64,000 bases of DNA from Ischnura elegans (lineage: Eukaryota > Arthropoda > Insecta > Odonata > Coenagrionidae), in assembly GCF_921293095.1 (NCBI RefSeq), contig NC_060259.1, positions 27,163,812 to 27,227,811 of the forward strand. Direction: 5' to 3'. Under the pieces are notes generated by a model, which was given only the letters and a program-made list of their open reading frames with translations, was not told where the DNA came from and did no database searches. The position numbers were made by a program, and so were the translations under genes. Of the stretch, positions 10,113-20,200 are shown piece by piece (positions within the stretch are counted from its first letter, which is position 1; each line of letters opens with the position of its first letter).

Positions 10113-10259
10113 TTCTGAATGATAGTTTGGCAACTGAAGAAATGGCACCTTCCCCCAGTCTCGGCACCTTTAATTCAACACGAATTATCTCCCCATCTTC
10201 TCGTGCAAGGCCACAGATTCTTTTCTGACATCACTCGATGTGAAGTGCAGCTCACACAC
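10113..10259 (-). pseudogene. THAP zinc-finger gene remnant, second THAP exon
   Basis: On minus, an acceptor (TTTTAG) precedes VCELHFTSSDVRKESVALHE, then a one-base frameshift, then IIRVELKVPRLGEGAISS. This is the second half of a THAP domain: the Cys-x2-His pair (CELH), then the conserved basic/hydrophobic stretch and the Pro of KVPRL. It joins in phase 0 to the exon at 13,458-13,598, giving Lys-Val-Cys across the junction. THAP domains are zinc-dependent DNA-binding domains of P-element-type transposases and many host regulators. After GAISS the frame shifts again and degenerates. The frameshifts mark a pseudogene unless they are sequence errors. Confidence 0.6.
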
Positions 10260-11060
10260 CTAAAATTAATAAATAAGAAAATAGCAACTAAATTACTTAG
10301 TCATTTCATTTTCAATTTAAGGCATTTCTGAACGAGAAATATATCTAATGACTTGGCTGGCAAATATAGAGATAACTATACATACCTCAATGATTTTTTA
10401 TATAAAACTAGATATAAGCATAAGATAATTTGAGATGATGAAAGCCGGACACAGTTAAATTCCGGTTCATTGCACCACTCACGATTGTAATAGAAAAACG
10501 CATATTTTCATTCTCGGCGGTTCATACACACTAATAACATATACAAGTTTCTGACGAGACTCAATGAATTTCTCATCATTGCTTTCCATGCAACTCATTA
10601 AGTGAGTATTGTTGGTCTTGCGAAATGATACATAAGCTCAAATTAATTTGAAAACAAGAATACCTTAAAATGTATGTGCTTTTCCCCGTAATATACGTTA
10701 CTACGCCAAAAATACAATGTCTCAGGAAGTTTCATCGAAAATACCCGATTATATAACTTAGGGCGTAAATAATTCAAGCAGCTTTTCAACTCTAGGTTAT
10801 GAATGAATAGTTAAATAAGTGTTTTTAACTGAGTACTGAGTTTCAGACGCATAACACACCAAAGGGCAAGCTAAGAAACAATATTCGATTCTATAAACTT
10901 GTCTGCTAAATTATAATTCCCAGTAACTCCTTCAACCACACGTTTACTGAACGAAATAATACAAGAAACAATTAAAATAAAAGAATTTTCAGTCAAATTG
11001 CTGCTACAATATTTTAAATCACCACTTTTAGAATTGGAGACATTCATCAACATCCCCAAG
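10260..11060. other. Intron-like sequence, nothing recognised
   Basis: AT-rich sequence between the two THAP exons and beyond the 3' end of the LINE insertion. Small open frames here show no domain. Confidence 0.4.
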
Positions 11061-11177
11061 CCACATCTAGCTAGAAATTACATAATATAATTTTATTTCT
11101 GTTGGTTACATTATGCAACATAGAAATCGTCAGGTATACATGCATACATAAATATATACAAGGCATAAAATAGAGGG

Positions 11178-11990
11178 TCACATTTTACAACAATCACAGC
11201 CATTATCAAAATATTCTGCTAAGGTGTAGTATGCTTTCTTAATTAGGAGCTCCTTTAGACATTTTTTAAAATTGGATATGGATGTAATGGATTTTATGCT
11301 CGGTGGTAAGCTATTGTAGATGACTGAAGCTGAGTGAAGTGGACCGTGCTGAGATGAGGACAGAGAATAATGGGGCAAGTGAATGTTATTATGATTACGA
11401 GTGTGGTAGGAGTGTACTTTGTGGTGAGCTGGGAAATCTTCTGGGTTTTGCTTTACAAATAGGGCACAGCTTAGAATGTAGAGGGATGGAACAGTAAGAA
11501 TTGACAGTTTTTTGAATAGGGGTCTGCCAGGGGTAAGTGAGGGAAGGTGAAGGATAGCTTTTAGGGCTTGCTTTTGGAGAGAGAAGATCTTTCTGGAGAG
11601 AGAGTCATTTCCCCAGAATAATATCTCATAGGTGATGTGGGATTGGATTTTACCGTGAAAAAGTAATTTCAAGGTGTCTAAGGTGACGATTGGAGCTAAT
11701 CTTCTAATGAGGAAGATGCCAACTGTTATTTTTTTTGTAACATTATTTACATGGTGAGACCAATCCAGGTTTTCATTGATTGTTAACCCAATAAACTTAA
11801 TGGCTTGGGAACGAAGGATGGGGTTATCACTTACTCGGAGTAGGAGGCTGGAAGAGGGAGGACTTCTTTTGTGATGGAACTGAAGATTAAAGGATTTCAG
11901 GGAATTTATGGTGAGACCAATGGATCTGCACCACTCGTTCATGTCAGAGACAGCGGTTCTGCAGAGGTATCCAAGTTCAGTGGAGTTTTT
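11178..11990 (-). pseudogene. LINE reverse transcriptase, thumb and C-terminal domain
   Basis: In the same frame as the preceding reverse transcriptase, after one TAA codon. The open part from 11,942 reads MNEWCRSIGLTINSLKS, then FIGLTINENLDWSHHVNNV, GIFLIRRLAPIVTLDTLKLL, SHITYEILFWGND, SYHTRNHNNIHLPHY and a terminal LKELLIKKAYYTLAEYF. The block order matches the plus-strand copy ending at 4155, so both belong to the same broad lineage while differing strongly in sequence. The frame ends CDCCKM. Confidence 0.9.
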
Positions 11991-13058
11991 TTATTGTAGC
12001 AGACATGACGTATCATCAGCATATTGGAGCAGTTTCCCAAGAGTAATTGAGTTGGGAAGGTCATTTACAAATATTAGGAAGAACAGGGGTCCAAGTATTG
12101 AGCCTTGAGGCACACCTTGATGAACTTCTAGTGGCTCTGACAGTGTAATTTTGGGACCTTTCGCAGTATGATAGTTAAATTTGACTTGCTGCTGCCGGTT
12201 AGTAAGGAAGGATTTTATCCAGAGTAAGGCATTACCATTGATACCCAGCCTCGAGAGTTTAAAGTACAAAATTTCATGATCAATACTGTCAAAGGCTTTG
12301 CTAAGATCATAAAATATGCCAACAGTAGAATTTCTATTATCTAGAGCCTTGTGGATATAGTTTAGTAGTTGGAATATGGCACTGATTGTTGATTTTTTGT
12401 TTCGGAAGCCATGTTGACTTTCATGAAGCAATTTTTGTTGTTCCAGAAAACTTACAAGACGATTATATAAGATTTTTTCAAAAATTTTTGAGAAGTATGA
12501 GAGAATGGATATAGGCCGATAGTTGTATGGATCTGACCGGGAGTCCTTTTTGTACATAGGGGTAACGTGGGCTAACTTAAGATAGTTGGGAAAATATCCA
12601 TTGTCAAAAGCGGAATTAATGATGTCTGCCAAGGGATGGCATATGAATTTGTTAGCTGCTTTGATGATTGGAATGGGGATTTCATCAAAACCTGAGGACC
12701 ATGTATTTGGAAAGGATTCTATGACTTTTTGAACCTCTTTGGGACAAGTGGGAAAAAGAAAAAAGGACCTAAAGGATGGAGAGCTTTTGGAGAGTAAGGG
12801 GTATGGGGGAGGGGAGTCAGTGGTTTTTCTGCTGAAAGTTGAGTTATTGGTAGCAATAATTACAGGATCTGTAGTTAGGGTACCATTGAAATTATCATGC
12901 ATAGCATTATGTTGACCTGATTTGGTGTTGCACTTAATAACATCCCATGCTGATTTTATGGGATTGGTCGAGGAAGCGATGTACATCTCGTTGTTGATTT
13001 TGCGGTGTGTCCTCACTCGCTCTTTTAAGACCTTGAGAGATTGTTTGTAAGAGGCCAT
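11991..13058 (-). pseudogene. LINE reverse transcriptase, fingers and palm
   Basis: A 355-residue open frame with all palm motifs. It has YRPISILSYFSKIFEKILYN (about 180-199), SQHGFR, motif A FYDLSKAFDSIDHEIL with the first catalytic Asp at 251, LGINGNALLWIKSFLTNRQQ, motif B GVPQGSILGPL and motif C LQYADDTS with YADD at 346-349. It ends at a TAA directly after SCLLQ. The minus-strand frame carries on in the same phase as the next entry, so this single nonsense codon is the main defect here. Confidence 0.92.
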
Positions 13059-13120
13059 TAGGCAATTATCAACATATTTAGCTTCCTGATGAAGCTCTCG
13101 TAGGCGTCGCCTCTCAACTA

Positions 13121-13456
13121 CTAGGTCATGGGAGTAGAGCTTTCTTTTGGAGTCTTTCGGTCCACATCTAAGGTATTCTTGGGGAAAGCTGCATTAAAAT
13201 ACATGGTGAAGGTATCAATGAATTTTTTAAATTTGTCTTTTGCATGTCCTGCTTCATAAATATCATCCCAGGTTTCAAGAGCTATTGAATTTACAAGGTT
13301 AATGATTGATTCATCATCAAGAGTTCTCTTATGGATAAGATGAGGGATTTTGTAAGAGGTTTTGTTCAAGGACTCAAGCGAGAAAAGAAGAGCACGGTGA
13401 TCAGATAGTATAGAGGTTACATCCAAATAATTACAGCGTGAAAGGGTAAGTACATA
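13121..13456 (-). pseudogene. LINE endonuclease end and linker
   Basis: The frame contains LTLSRCNYLDVTSILSDHRA, whose SDHRA block is the terminal Asp-His of the apurinic-like endonuclease. A linker with IALETWDDIYEA and FIDTFTMYFNAAFP follows. In the frame upstream of about 13,456 the protein changes character because it is reading the THAP exon out of frame. A two-base frame change between 13,060 and 13,120 separates it from the reverse transcriptase; the minus-strand frame upstream of 13,058 continues as KLYSHDLVVERRRLREL. Confidence 0.7.
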
Positions 13457-13457
13457 C

Positions 13458-13598
13458 CTTACTGTTTTTCGTGGAGGTGGAATTGTCTCTTCTGATCGGC
13501 CGAATCCACTTGATCTCCAACTCAAGATATTTTGGAAAGCTGAAAACTTTAACTTTGGGTCCACTCCTAGAGTTTTCTACGCACACCGGCACTGAACA
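13458..13598 (-). pseudogene. THAP zinc-finger gene remnant, first THAP exon
   Basis: In the correct frame on minus the sequence reads CSVPVCVENSRSGPKVKVFS, then FPKYLELEIKWIRPIRRDNS and TSTKNSK, followed by a GTATGT donor. This is the first half of a THAP domain: a Cys-x4-Cys zinc pair, the FSFP block, the invariant Trp of KWI and the basic RRDN. The first Cys lies at the very edge, and a pyrimidine-rich AG just after it (TTGTTCAG) could alternatively be an acceptor. The longer frame at 13,121-13,564 reads this exon out of phase and is a shadow here. No upstream start exon was identified. Confidence 0.62.
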
Positions 13599-13599
13599 A

Positions 13600-15040
13600 G
13601 TTAAAGGCGTTTTTCACAAAAATACCTCACAAACACATGTCTCTTAAGCCCAGCGAATGAAATTCAAGAAAAAAGGAAAATTCACTATCCTTTTCAACAA
13701 CTAACACCACATAAATCCCTAAAAATTCGTGAAACTTAACGAACTTCACTCGTACACAACGTAGTAGTTTCAAGGATATCACTACTTCGCTCAATGATGA
13801 TCTTATGAGTTGACTCATTAAAACCGATAATGCGCAAATAGGCAATTATTACTTTTTAAAGTGAATATTAATCGACAAATATAATCTTCCTCGGCAGTAT
13901 ACTCTCCTACATGTTACATGAATATTTTTGGTCGCTAATATTAACTCACAGCTGTGGTAACCTAGGTTTATGCATTATACCGGTATGGATACACCAATAT
14001 ACATAATGAAAATCCCTACATATAACAACGCTGTAATACAGCAATAATACGTTAAAAAATATATTACGTATAGTACACATCAATTTCCTTGGTAAATACA
14101 TATATTATATACGCGAGTTATTGTGCTGTGTAGGTAGATTAACAAGCGTCAATGTAAAATGCTAACCCAGTCACGGGTCATGTTTTTCTTCCTTCTAAGT
14201 AGTCATTTATTCATCCATAGTGTTCCACATTCTTCCACAATATACTATAAGTACAAAAATAATTCATTTAATACCCTCGAAAAATCAAGTTCTTTTCGTA
14301 ACAACAAACCAGGATATGCGCCGTGTACTGCATTAGCGTTGGTGAGCGAGAATTTCAAAAGCATATAAGTCTGTGGTAAGAATTTATTGAGAAATAATTA
14401 AAACTATTAATTATTAAAGCAATAACACAAACAATGTTAAAATCAACCTCCAAATACACTCGCGCGAAGAATTTCTGCGAGAAACCAACACTAATTCGTC
14501 CACCGATCGATGCTCACATGAAATCTCTTTGTAAAATTACCAATTTACTAGGATATCCCGGATTAATAGCGGAGTTCAAAATGAAAGAAAAGATTTGAAA
14601 CCCACCTAGGAATTTCTGTCGGCTGGAACTCGTTTCTTGGAGTGGCCATGGAAGAATCTTACATGGAATGGCAAGTATCATTAAATATCTACCAGATGCA
14701 TAAGAATGTCTATTTAATGGAAGTATTTCTACTGCTTAATCTACAAAAAATACCGTAATTTTAAATACTGCTAGTAATTTCAAAAAAAAAATATTTGAAG
14801 AAATGATACATACTTCAAAAATAAAAAAAAATTGATAAATAAGAAGCCGTCGAAAGATTCTGCAGAATTTATTATCATTAAACGCATTTAATAAATCAAA
14901 ATTGATAGATGAGTGTTAACTGTCTCAGTTCCACGATGGTTCTACGTATCCACGTCCTTTGGAATATAGCATTCGCTTCGTTACATACTTGGGTGTCGTA
15001 AATATATTTTTTACTTAAAGCGCAATAAAAAACGATTCTC
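13600..15040. other. No gene recognised
   Basis: AT-rich sequence containing short A runs (for example near 14,780-14,830). No domain, repeat or RNA gene recognised. Confidence 0.4.
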
Positions 15041-15043
15041 ATA

Positions 15044-15240
15044 TTTCATTTGTCGTTTAAGTTTAAAAAGTCGCCGCCAGGGGTTAAGATGAGTTTCAGT
15101 ACTCATTTGTTTTTAATTCCTAATGTCGCCGGGGGTGGCGCGAGGGGAAATAAAAGCGGGCATTACAAACCTCATTTGTTTTTAGTTTACAATGTTGCCA
15201 AAGGGGCGCTGTCCACTAACGACGGATTGCTCGGTTTTCA
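15044..15240 (+). repeat. Three degenerate tandem units before the (TTGGG)n array
   Basis: Units beginning TCATTTGT start near 15,044, 15,102 and 15,171. Each continues with a T-rich stretch, then (A/G)TGTCGCC- or TTGCC-like and GGGG-containing cores. The period is about 58-69 bp. The third unit runs up to within 20 bases of the pentamer array. Confidence 0.55.
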
Positions 15241-15256
15241 TATGGTCGGTAAGGGG

Positions 15257-15810
15257 TTGGGTTGGGTTGGGTTGGGTTGGGTTGGGTTGGGTTGGGTTGG
15301 GTTGGGTTGGGTTGGGTTGGGTTGGGTTGGGTTGGGTTGGGTTGGGTTGGGTTGGGTTGGGTTGGGTTGGGTTGGGTTGGGTTGGGTTGGGTTGGGTTGG
15401 GTTGGGTTGGGTTGGGTTGGGTTGGGTTGGGTTGGGTTGGGTTGGGTTGGGTTGGGTTGGGTTGGGTTGGGTTGGGTTGGGTTGGGTTGGGTTGGGTTGG
15501 GTTGGGTTGGGTTGGGTTGGGTTGGGTTGGGTTGGGTTGGGTTGGGTTGGGTTGGGGTGGGTTGGGGTGGGTTGGGTTGGGTTGGGTTGGGTTGGGTTGG
15601 GTTGGGTTGGGTTGGGTTGGGTTGGGTTGGGTTGGGTTGGGTTGGGTTGGGTTGGGTTGGGTTGGGTTGGGTTGGGTTGGGTTGGGTTGGGTTGGGTTGG
15701 GTTGGGTTGGGTTGGGTTGGGTTGGGTTGGGTTGGGTTGGGTTGGGTTGGGTTGGGTTGGGTTGGGTTGGGTTGGGTTGGGTTGGGTTGGGTTGGGTTGG
15801 GTTGGGTTGG
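15257..15810 (+). repeat. (TTGGG)n telomere-like array
   Basis: About 111 consecutive TTGGG pentamers over 554 bases. Only two deviations are present, T to G changes at 15,557 and 15,567, exactly two units apart, giving two GTTGGGGTGG decamers. TTGGG differs by one base from the ancestral arthropod telomere repeat TTAGG. The G-rich strand is plus. All three plus frames (Gly-Leu-Gly-Trp-Val repeats) and a minus frame (Pro-Asn-Pro-Thr-Gln repeats) are open only because the pentamer contains no stop; I do not regard them as genes. The array could form G-quadruplexes. It is internal to the window, so here it is interstitial. Confidence 0.97.
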
Positions 15811-15898
15811 AAAGGGAATTCATGTTTAATGCATATTTTATAATTTCGTGGATGCCTTTCGAAGTCAATTTTCTGTATTTCGGTAGGTTTTTTTGATA

Positions 15899-16035
15899 AT
15901 AGATGGCAGTACTCGTCTGATTAAGTTTTCTCTTTTCCCGTCCGATGGCAGCACCGTTAAGATTAAGTTCAGACTTTGCCCGTCAGGTGGCATCACTAAT
16001 TTGATTTAGTTCTGCATACGCTCGTGAGATGCAAG
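15899..16035 (+). repeat. Three degenerate tandem units after the (TTGGG)n array
   Basis: Units of about 42-45 bases starting near 15,901, 15,943 and 15,986. Each contains a GATGGCAG or GGTGGCAT start, then GATT(A)AGTT and a CCCGTC-like end. The flank is thus repetitive on both sides of the pentamer array. Confidence 0.6.
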
Positions 16036-16365
16036 CACGAGCGTAAGCAACAAGTGTGTATCCCAAGAGCCCTGCATATTTATCCCAAGAACCCTACGGA
16101 TTTTTGATAATTTTCTTTGAATGAGTATCCTTTTGAAGGAAATCATTGTCATGACAATTAATCTGACTGAACTATCCAATCATATGTCAACCAGTTCAAT
16201 TTCTTCGCAGATTAAATAGGAAGTATTTTATGATCCGTAAACTATTTTGCACATTCAGTCGTCGTGTGGCCTAGTGATAATGACCTGGAATATTATTTTT
16301 TCGATTGTTTCCTATAATTTCCTTCGGTGAACTTGTATCTTATAAATGGTAAGACGTTCGGTGAA

Positions 16366-16860
16366 CTAAAAAGCCAGCGACTTAACAATCCAATACCACA
16401 TAAGTGATAAGATGGACACATTTGCCATAACTTTCAAGGCTCTTTTTTGCATAGAGAATGCTCTAGCAGCAGCACTTGTGTTTCCCCACAAAACTACACA
16501 ATAAGCCAAGTGAGAATGAATTTTGGCATAATATATCAATTTCAGTATTTCTAATGAAGTAGTTGGAGCCAATTTGCGAATCATATATATTCCCGTTGCC
16601 ATTTTGCTAACTAAATCCTCATCAATATGGTATTGCCAATCAAGGTTTTCAGTTAATTTCAAACCTAAAAATTTTGTAGAGCTAGACTGCTGAATGGCTG
16701 TTGATGAATTGGTCTTAAGTAGAGGACTCGTTCCTCCATGGAGGACTAATTTTGTGATGGAAATTTAATAAACATGTTTTGTTTCCATTCAATTTTAAGT
16801 TATTACTTTTACACCAGCCAATCATCTGTGCTACTGACGAGCGTGCCATATCAATCACCT
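16366..16860 (-). pseudogene. LINE reverse transcriptase thumb fragment
   Basis: On the far side of the hAT insertion the minus strand reads IGWCKSNNLKLNG (near 16,800), then, after a shift, KLTENLDWQYHIDEDLVSKM, GIYMIRKLAPTTSLEILKLI and SHLAYCVVLWGNTSAAARAF. It ends abruptly after KVMANVSI; the last 15 or so residues of the open frame are flanking sequence. Confidence 0.75.
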
Positions 16861-16872
16861 CCCCTGTCTTAT

Positions 16873-17819
16873 TAGTGATGGGCAAAGTCGATCATTTTAG
16901 TGATTCAATCATTTTGACTCGAGTCACATAAGTGATTCAATCAATTGATTCAATCACTATGATCGAAAAGACTCAAATCAAGATTCAATCACTATGATCG
17001 AAAAGACTCAAAGGAGTCATGATTGAAAAGACTCAAAAGGAATCATGATCGAAAAGACTCAAAAGGAATCAAGATCGAAAAGACTCAATCAATGGATGTA
17101 ATAAATCACTTTGAATAATCGAATAAATACTGCCTCATCTGCGAAGAGCATTGGTAACGCTGATTGCTATCCATATTATCATTTCATATACTATTTTAAT
17201 TGTGAATTCCTAGATGAGTAAATTAGATTGCAAAAATGAAGGAAGCAGTGTCATGAAAATATTTGGGAAGGCGAAACTGCCACAGTTTCTTAACACTAAT
17301 AAAATAATTTCTAACTATAGTTGATCAAAATATAACACAAAATACACCACACACGCATGCATGAATCTGATCTGCAGGATAATTTTATGAACGGCACAAT
17401 AAAATATAACCAGCTTTAACTTCTACTTCTTAGCGTTCTCCTACAGGAGTCATCTTAATATTTTCCTTTTACGTGTATTGGTGTTATTAATACTGATAAC
17501 TGCTGGAAAACATTTAAGAAAAAGATTACACAAGTATTCAGTTCTTCATAACATAGTATTTAATTTTATCACAACTATTTCTGCCCTGACGAAAAGAGAT
17601 TAAGCATCGGTCCATAGAGTTTACATTACTAGAGTATTTATGCATCGGTCGTTCCAAATTTTGAATCAAACCGGAAACCGAGATGATTGATATGAAACCG
17701 GAAGTCGGAGTGATTGATGATTGATGATCGACTTGTTTAACGAAATGAATCATGAGTCATTTGATTCACCTAGTGATTCAATCTTTTTGATCGAATCGTT
17801 CATGATCGACCCATCACTA
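16873..17819. mobile_element. Non-autonomous hAT-type element inside a LINE
   Basis: Ends are TAGTGATGGG and its inverse CCCATCACTA. The 8-base duplication TGTCTTAT flanks both sides exactly (16,865-16,872 and 17,820-17,827). An 8-bp duplication with TAGTGATGGG-like ends is diagnostic for hAT elements. The 947-bp interior has no transposase. The subterminal regions are rich in GATTCAATCA and GATCGA words, as hAT subterminal repeats often are. Confidence 0.92.
16930..17095. repeat. Tandem 25-28-bp repeats inside the hAT element
   Basis: About six units of the form GATCGAAAAGACTCAA plus a variable AAGGAATCAT-like part. They lie in the left subterminal region and could be multiplied transposase binding sites. 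Confidence 0.75.
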
Positions 17820-17836
17820 TGTCTTATTACCAAAAC

Positions 17837-18570
17837 TCAGAGTAGTAGCATCATCAGCATATAAAATGACTTTACTCTGATGCAAATGAGATGGTAGGTC
17901 GTTAATAAAAATGATGAATAATAGTGGCCCAAGAATGGATCCTTAGGCACTCCACAATTTGAAATAAGGACATCTGAGTAGTTCTGATTAACATCACCAT
18001 TACAATTAGTGTTTAATTGCACTACCTGCTTACGATTAGTTAAATAGGATTTTATCCAAGCTAAAGCATTGCCATTAATTCCGATTTGGACAAGTTTACT
18101 GTACAATATGCAATGGTTAACAGTATCAAATGCCTTTGTTAAATCATAAAAAATCCAATAATTGCTTTCTGGTTGGCAAGACCCAAAGTAATGTCATTAA
18201 CAAGCTGAAAAACAGCAGACATAGTTGACTTGCCTTTAATAAAGCCATGTTGGGAGAGATTCAATAAATTAAATTTACACAGACAGACAATGATACGGTT
18301 GTAAAAGAGTTTTTCAAAGATTTTCGAGAAAACAGAAAGTAGTGCTATGGGTCTATAGTTATTTGAGTCACTCAAAGATCCCTTTTTATGAATTGGGCAT
18401 AACACAGAAAATTTTAAATTTGTCGGAAAATGACCATTGCAGATTGATAAATTGAAGATATCCGATAGAGGGGTAGAAATAATTTTAGCAGCTAGCTTAA
18501 TAATAGGCATAGGTACCCCATCACTTCCGACAGACCATTTATTAGCGAGAGATTTTATGACATCTTCAAC
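17837..18570 (-). pseudogene. LINE reverse transcriptase palm, frameshifted
   Basis: The frame at 18,139-18,510 has PMPIIKLAAKIISTPLSDIF, FPTNLKFSVLCPIHKKGS, NNYRPIALLSVFSKIFEKLF and LSQHGFIKGKSTMSAVFQLV. A one-base loss in a T run at about 18,145-18,150 then shifts it. The next frame (17,837-18,106) continues with KLVQIGINGNALAWIKSYLT and NRKQVVQLN. A second shift follows at the motif B region (CGVPK). After correction for phase the palm reads on towards a YADD-type motif near 17,860. This copy is clearly dead. Confidence 0.78.
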
Positions 18571-18574
18571 CTGT

Positions 18575-19780
18575 AGTATGGAGTATGCCTATCCTTTACA
18601 CTACGCATGTGTCAACCTTGGTCACACCTTTACCTTCCCGTTTACACTGCAATGGTATGATCAAAATTTCCAGTTTACACAACGCGTATACCGGCCGTAC
18701 CATTGTTTCATTAAACGTCATGCAAAATGCGCAAATCGTCTTTCAGCTGACATTTTTCGTTGGCTTAGACCATATAAGAACTAGACCCGCCATTCCCTAC
18801 CCCTACCCATGTCTCGCCGTGTGGCCAACATCTCCCCTCCGCTCCCTTCCTTCCCCAACCACTTTTAAAGCGACGTGACGTCACGGTTGGGACGCTCATC
18901 GTCGTAGCGCATGGCTATGAATGGGGATTCATTGTATCACTGCGGTATTCTGACCATTTTCTTCGCGATTTTTCAATTAAAAGTACTAATATATATTGCG
19001 CTATGTACGAGAAGTATTCTCTCAGCCATGGTTGGATTGGTGAACTTAACAATTAATGAAGAGTGGCATTTTTCGGCATTGGCAGCGACGAAAAAATATT
19101 GCGGCAGCAAAATGAAGACAAAGCCCTTTGTAAACTTACGCAGATTTTTTTATTATCTCGTCAGCGATCTAGCATCATTCGGAACATCGTTATAAAAACA
19201 TGAAATCTTGCACAAAAGTTGTAAACGGGGGGAATTTTAGAGAGGAAAAGGGTCATGGTGTAAAGAATTTGCCGGTCGTCCACGAAGTAACGCGGCAACG
19301 CCTTCGCATCAGAATTCATATTATTTAGGTAAGTAATATAAATGCATAATTTTTTACTTAGCAGACAGCTCTCGTGTTATTTATATTTTGCGATGGTGGA
19401 AAAAGGTCTTGCGCCGGCTTTGCAAGTGACACCTACGACAGTCTGTGCCTACGATTTACGTACGCTACGGAAAATTCTGGGAATAAATAATACCTATTAA
19501 CATATTTATAATAAGAGAGAAAGAGAGGATTGGATTAAAATAATTTTAAAGATAAATTTGCTTTAAAACAATCAATTATATTTATTTCATTGAATAACTT
19601 AATAAATATATTCTTGCAATTTTGTACGTATGTACTTACCGAGTTTTCAATGAAATTTTTTAAAACTATTTATGACATGATTTTATTTTTTAGATTTTTG
19701 TCATGATGCGTAACAAAAGAGGATGCAAATTCAAAGATCATATAAGAAGTGAATCTCATTTTATTAAAAAAATCCAGGAG
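18575..19780. other. No gene recognised
   Basis: A locally GC-rich segment (18,780-18,910, containing ACGTGACGTCACGG) is followed by AT-rich DNA. Several small open frames overlap, with no domain. The GC-rich part may be a repeat end. Confidence 0.35.
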
Positions 19781-19784
19781 CGAT

Positions 19785-20011
19785 TACTTTGTCTAATGTG
19801 TGAAATGTAACGGGTAATTTTCTATTTTTCACGGCAGTAGGAATGATATTTCGAAGCACTTGGAGACGCAAGAGCATAAAAGATATTTAAATACTTCTGC
19901 ATCTTCCTCCAAAATACAGAAATTTATAATAAAAACGAAGAAAAGAAACTTGCATCAGCAGAAGGATGCCTTTCCATGCCATTTTTCATGGTCATTCCTT
20001 CAGATCTAAGG
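19785..20011 (+). pseudogene. BED-type zinc-finger remnant (transposase-like)
   Basis: One frame, with two stop codons, reads FV, stop, CVKCNG, stop, FSIFHGSRNDISKHLETQEH, then KRYLNTSASSSKIQKFI. A Cys-x2-Cys pair, a histidine-glycine-rich bridge and a HLETQEH pair make a BED-like finger of the kind found at the N-terminus of hAT-related transposase and domesticated ZBED-like genes. A Ser-rich linker normally follows, as here. Downstream the catalytic domain is not recognisable. Just upstream (19,700-19,780) a different frame reads FKDHIRSESHFIKKI, a plausible N-terminal extension. Confidence 0.5.
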
Positions 20012-20200
20012 CCTGTACATCACAAGTTATTAAATCGGTTTTGCAGCGCACATGATACACAACGCCGTTCAAAACAGTTGCTGTTTTGTTGCCCGCAGAT
20101 GTGGAAAATATTGTCACTAAAATATATGTTGAATTAAAACTTTTGGGCTATGTCGCCGTGTCCGATTTTGGGTGGCCCAAACGTTTCCCGACCGATGCTG

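Larger units (their letters stand above)
11070..13451 (-). mobile_element. 5'-truncated Jockey/CR1-like LINE inside the THAP intron
   Basis: The element starts within the last part of the endonuclease and runs through a nearly complete reverse transcriptase to an AT-rich 3' end (AGAAATAAAATTATATTATG on minus, near 11,080-11,100). Coding parts are listed separately. Its 5' boundary falls just inside the donor site of the THAP exon, so it does not destroy that exon. No target duplication was established. Confidence 0.75.
16400..18574 (-). mobile_element. Third LINE fragment, interrupted by a hAT-type element
   Basis: A minus-strand reverse transcriptase in several frames, broken by the insertion at 16,873-17,819. 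It is truncated at the 5' end within the palm region (about 18,574) and at the 3' end after the KRALKVMANVSIL block (about 16,400-16,430), so both ends are lost. Its sequence is close to the plus-strand copy at 3137-4155 (for example IYMIRKLAP). Confidence 0.75.

Noticed and set aside
15050-15896. Long open frames encoding Gly-Leu-Gly-Trp-Val or Pro-Asn-Pro-Thr-Gln repeats
   Set aside because: They are open in several frames only because a pentamer without stop codons is repeated; no start context, splice signals or domains support a protein.
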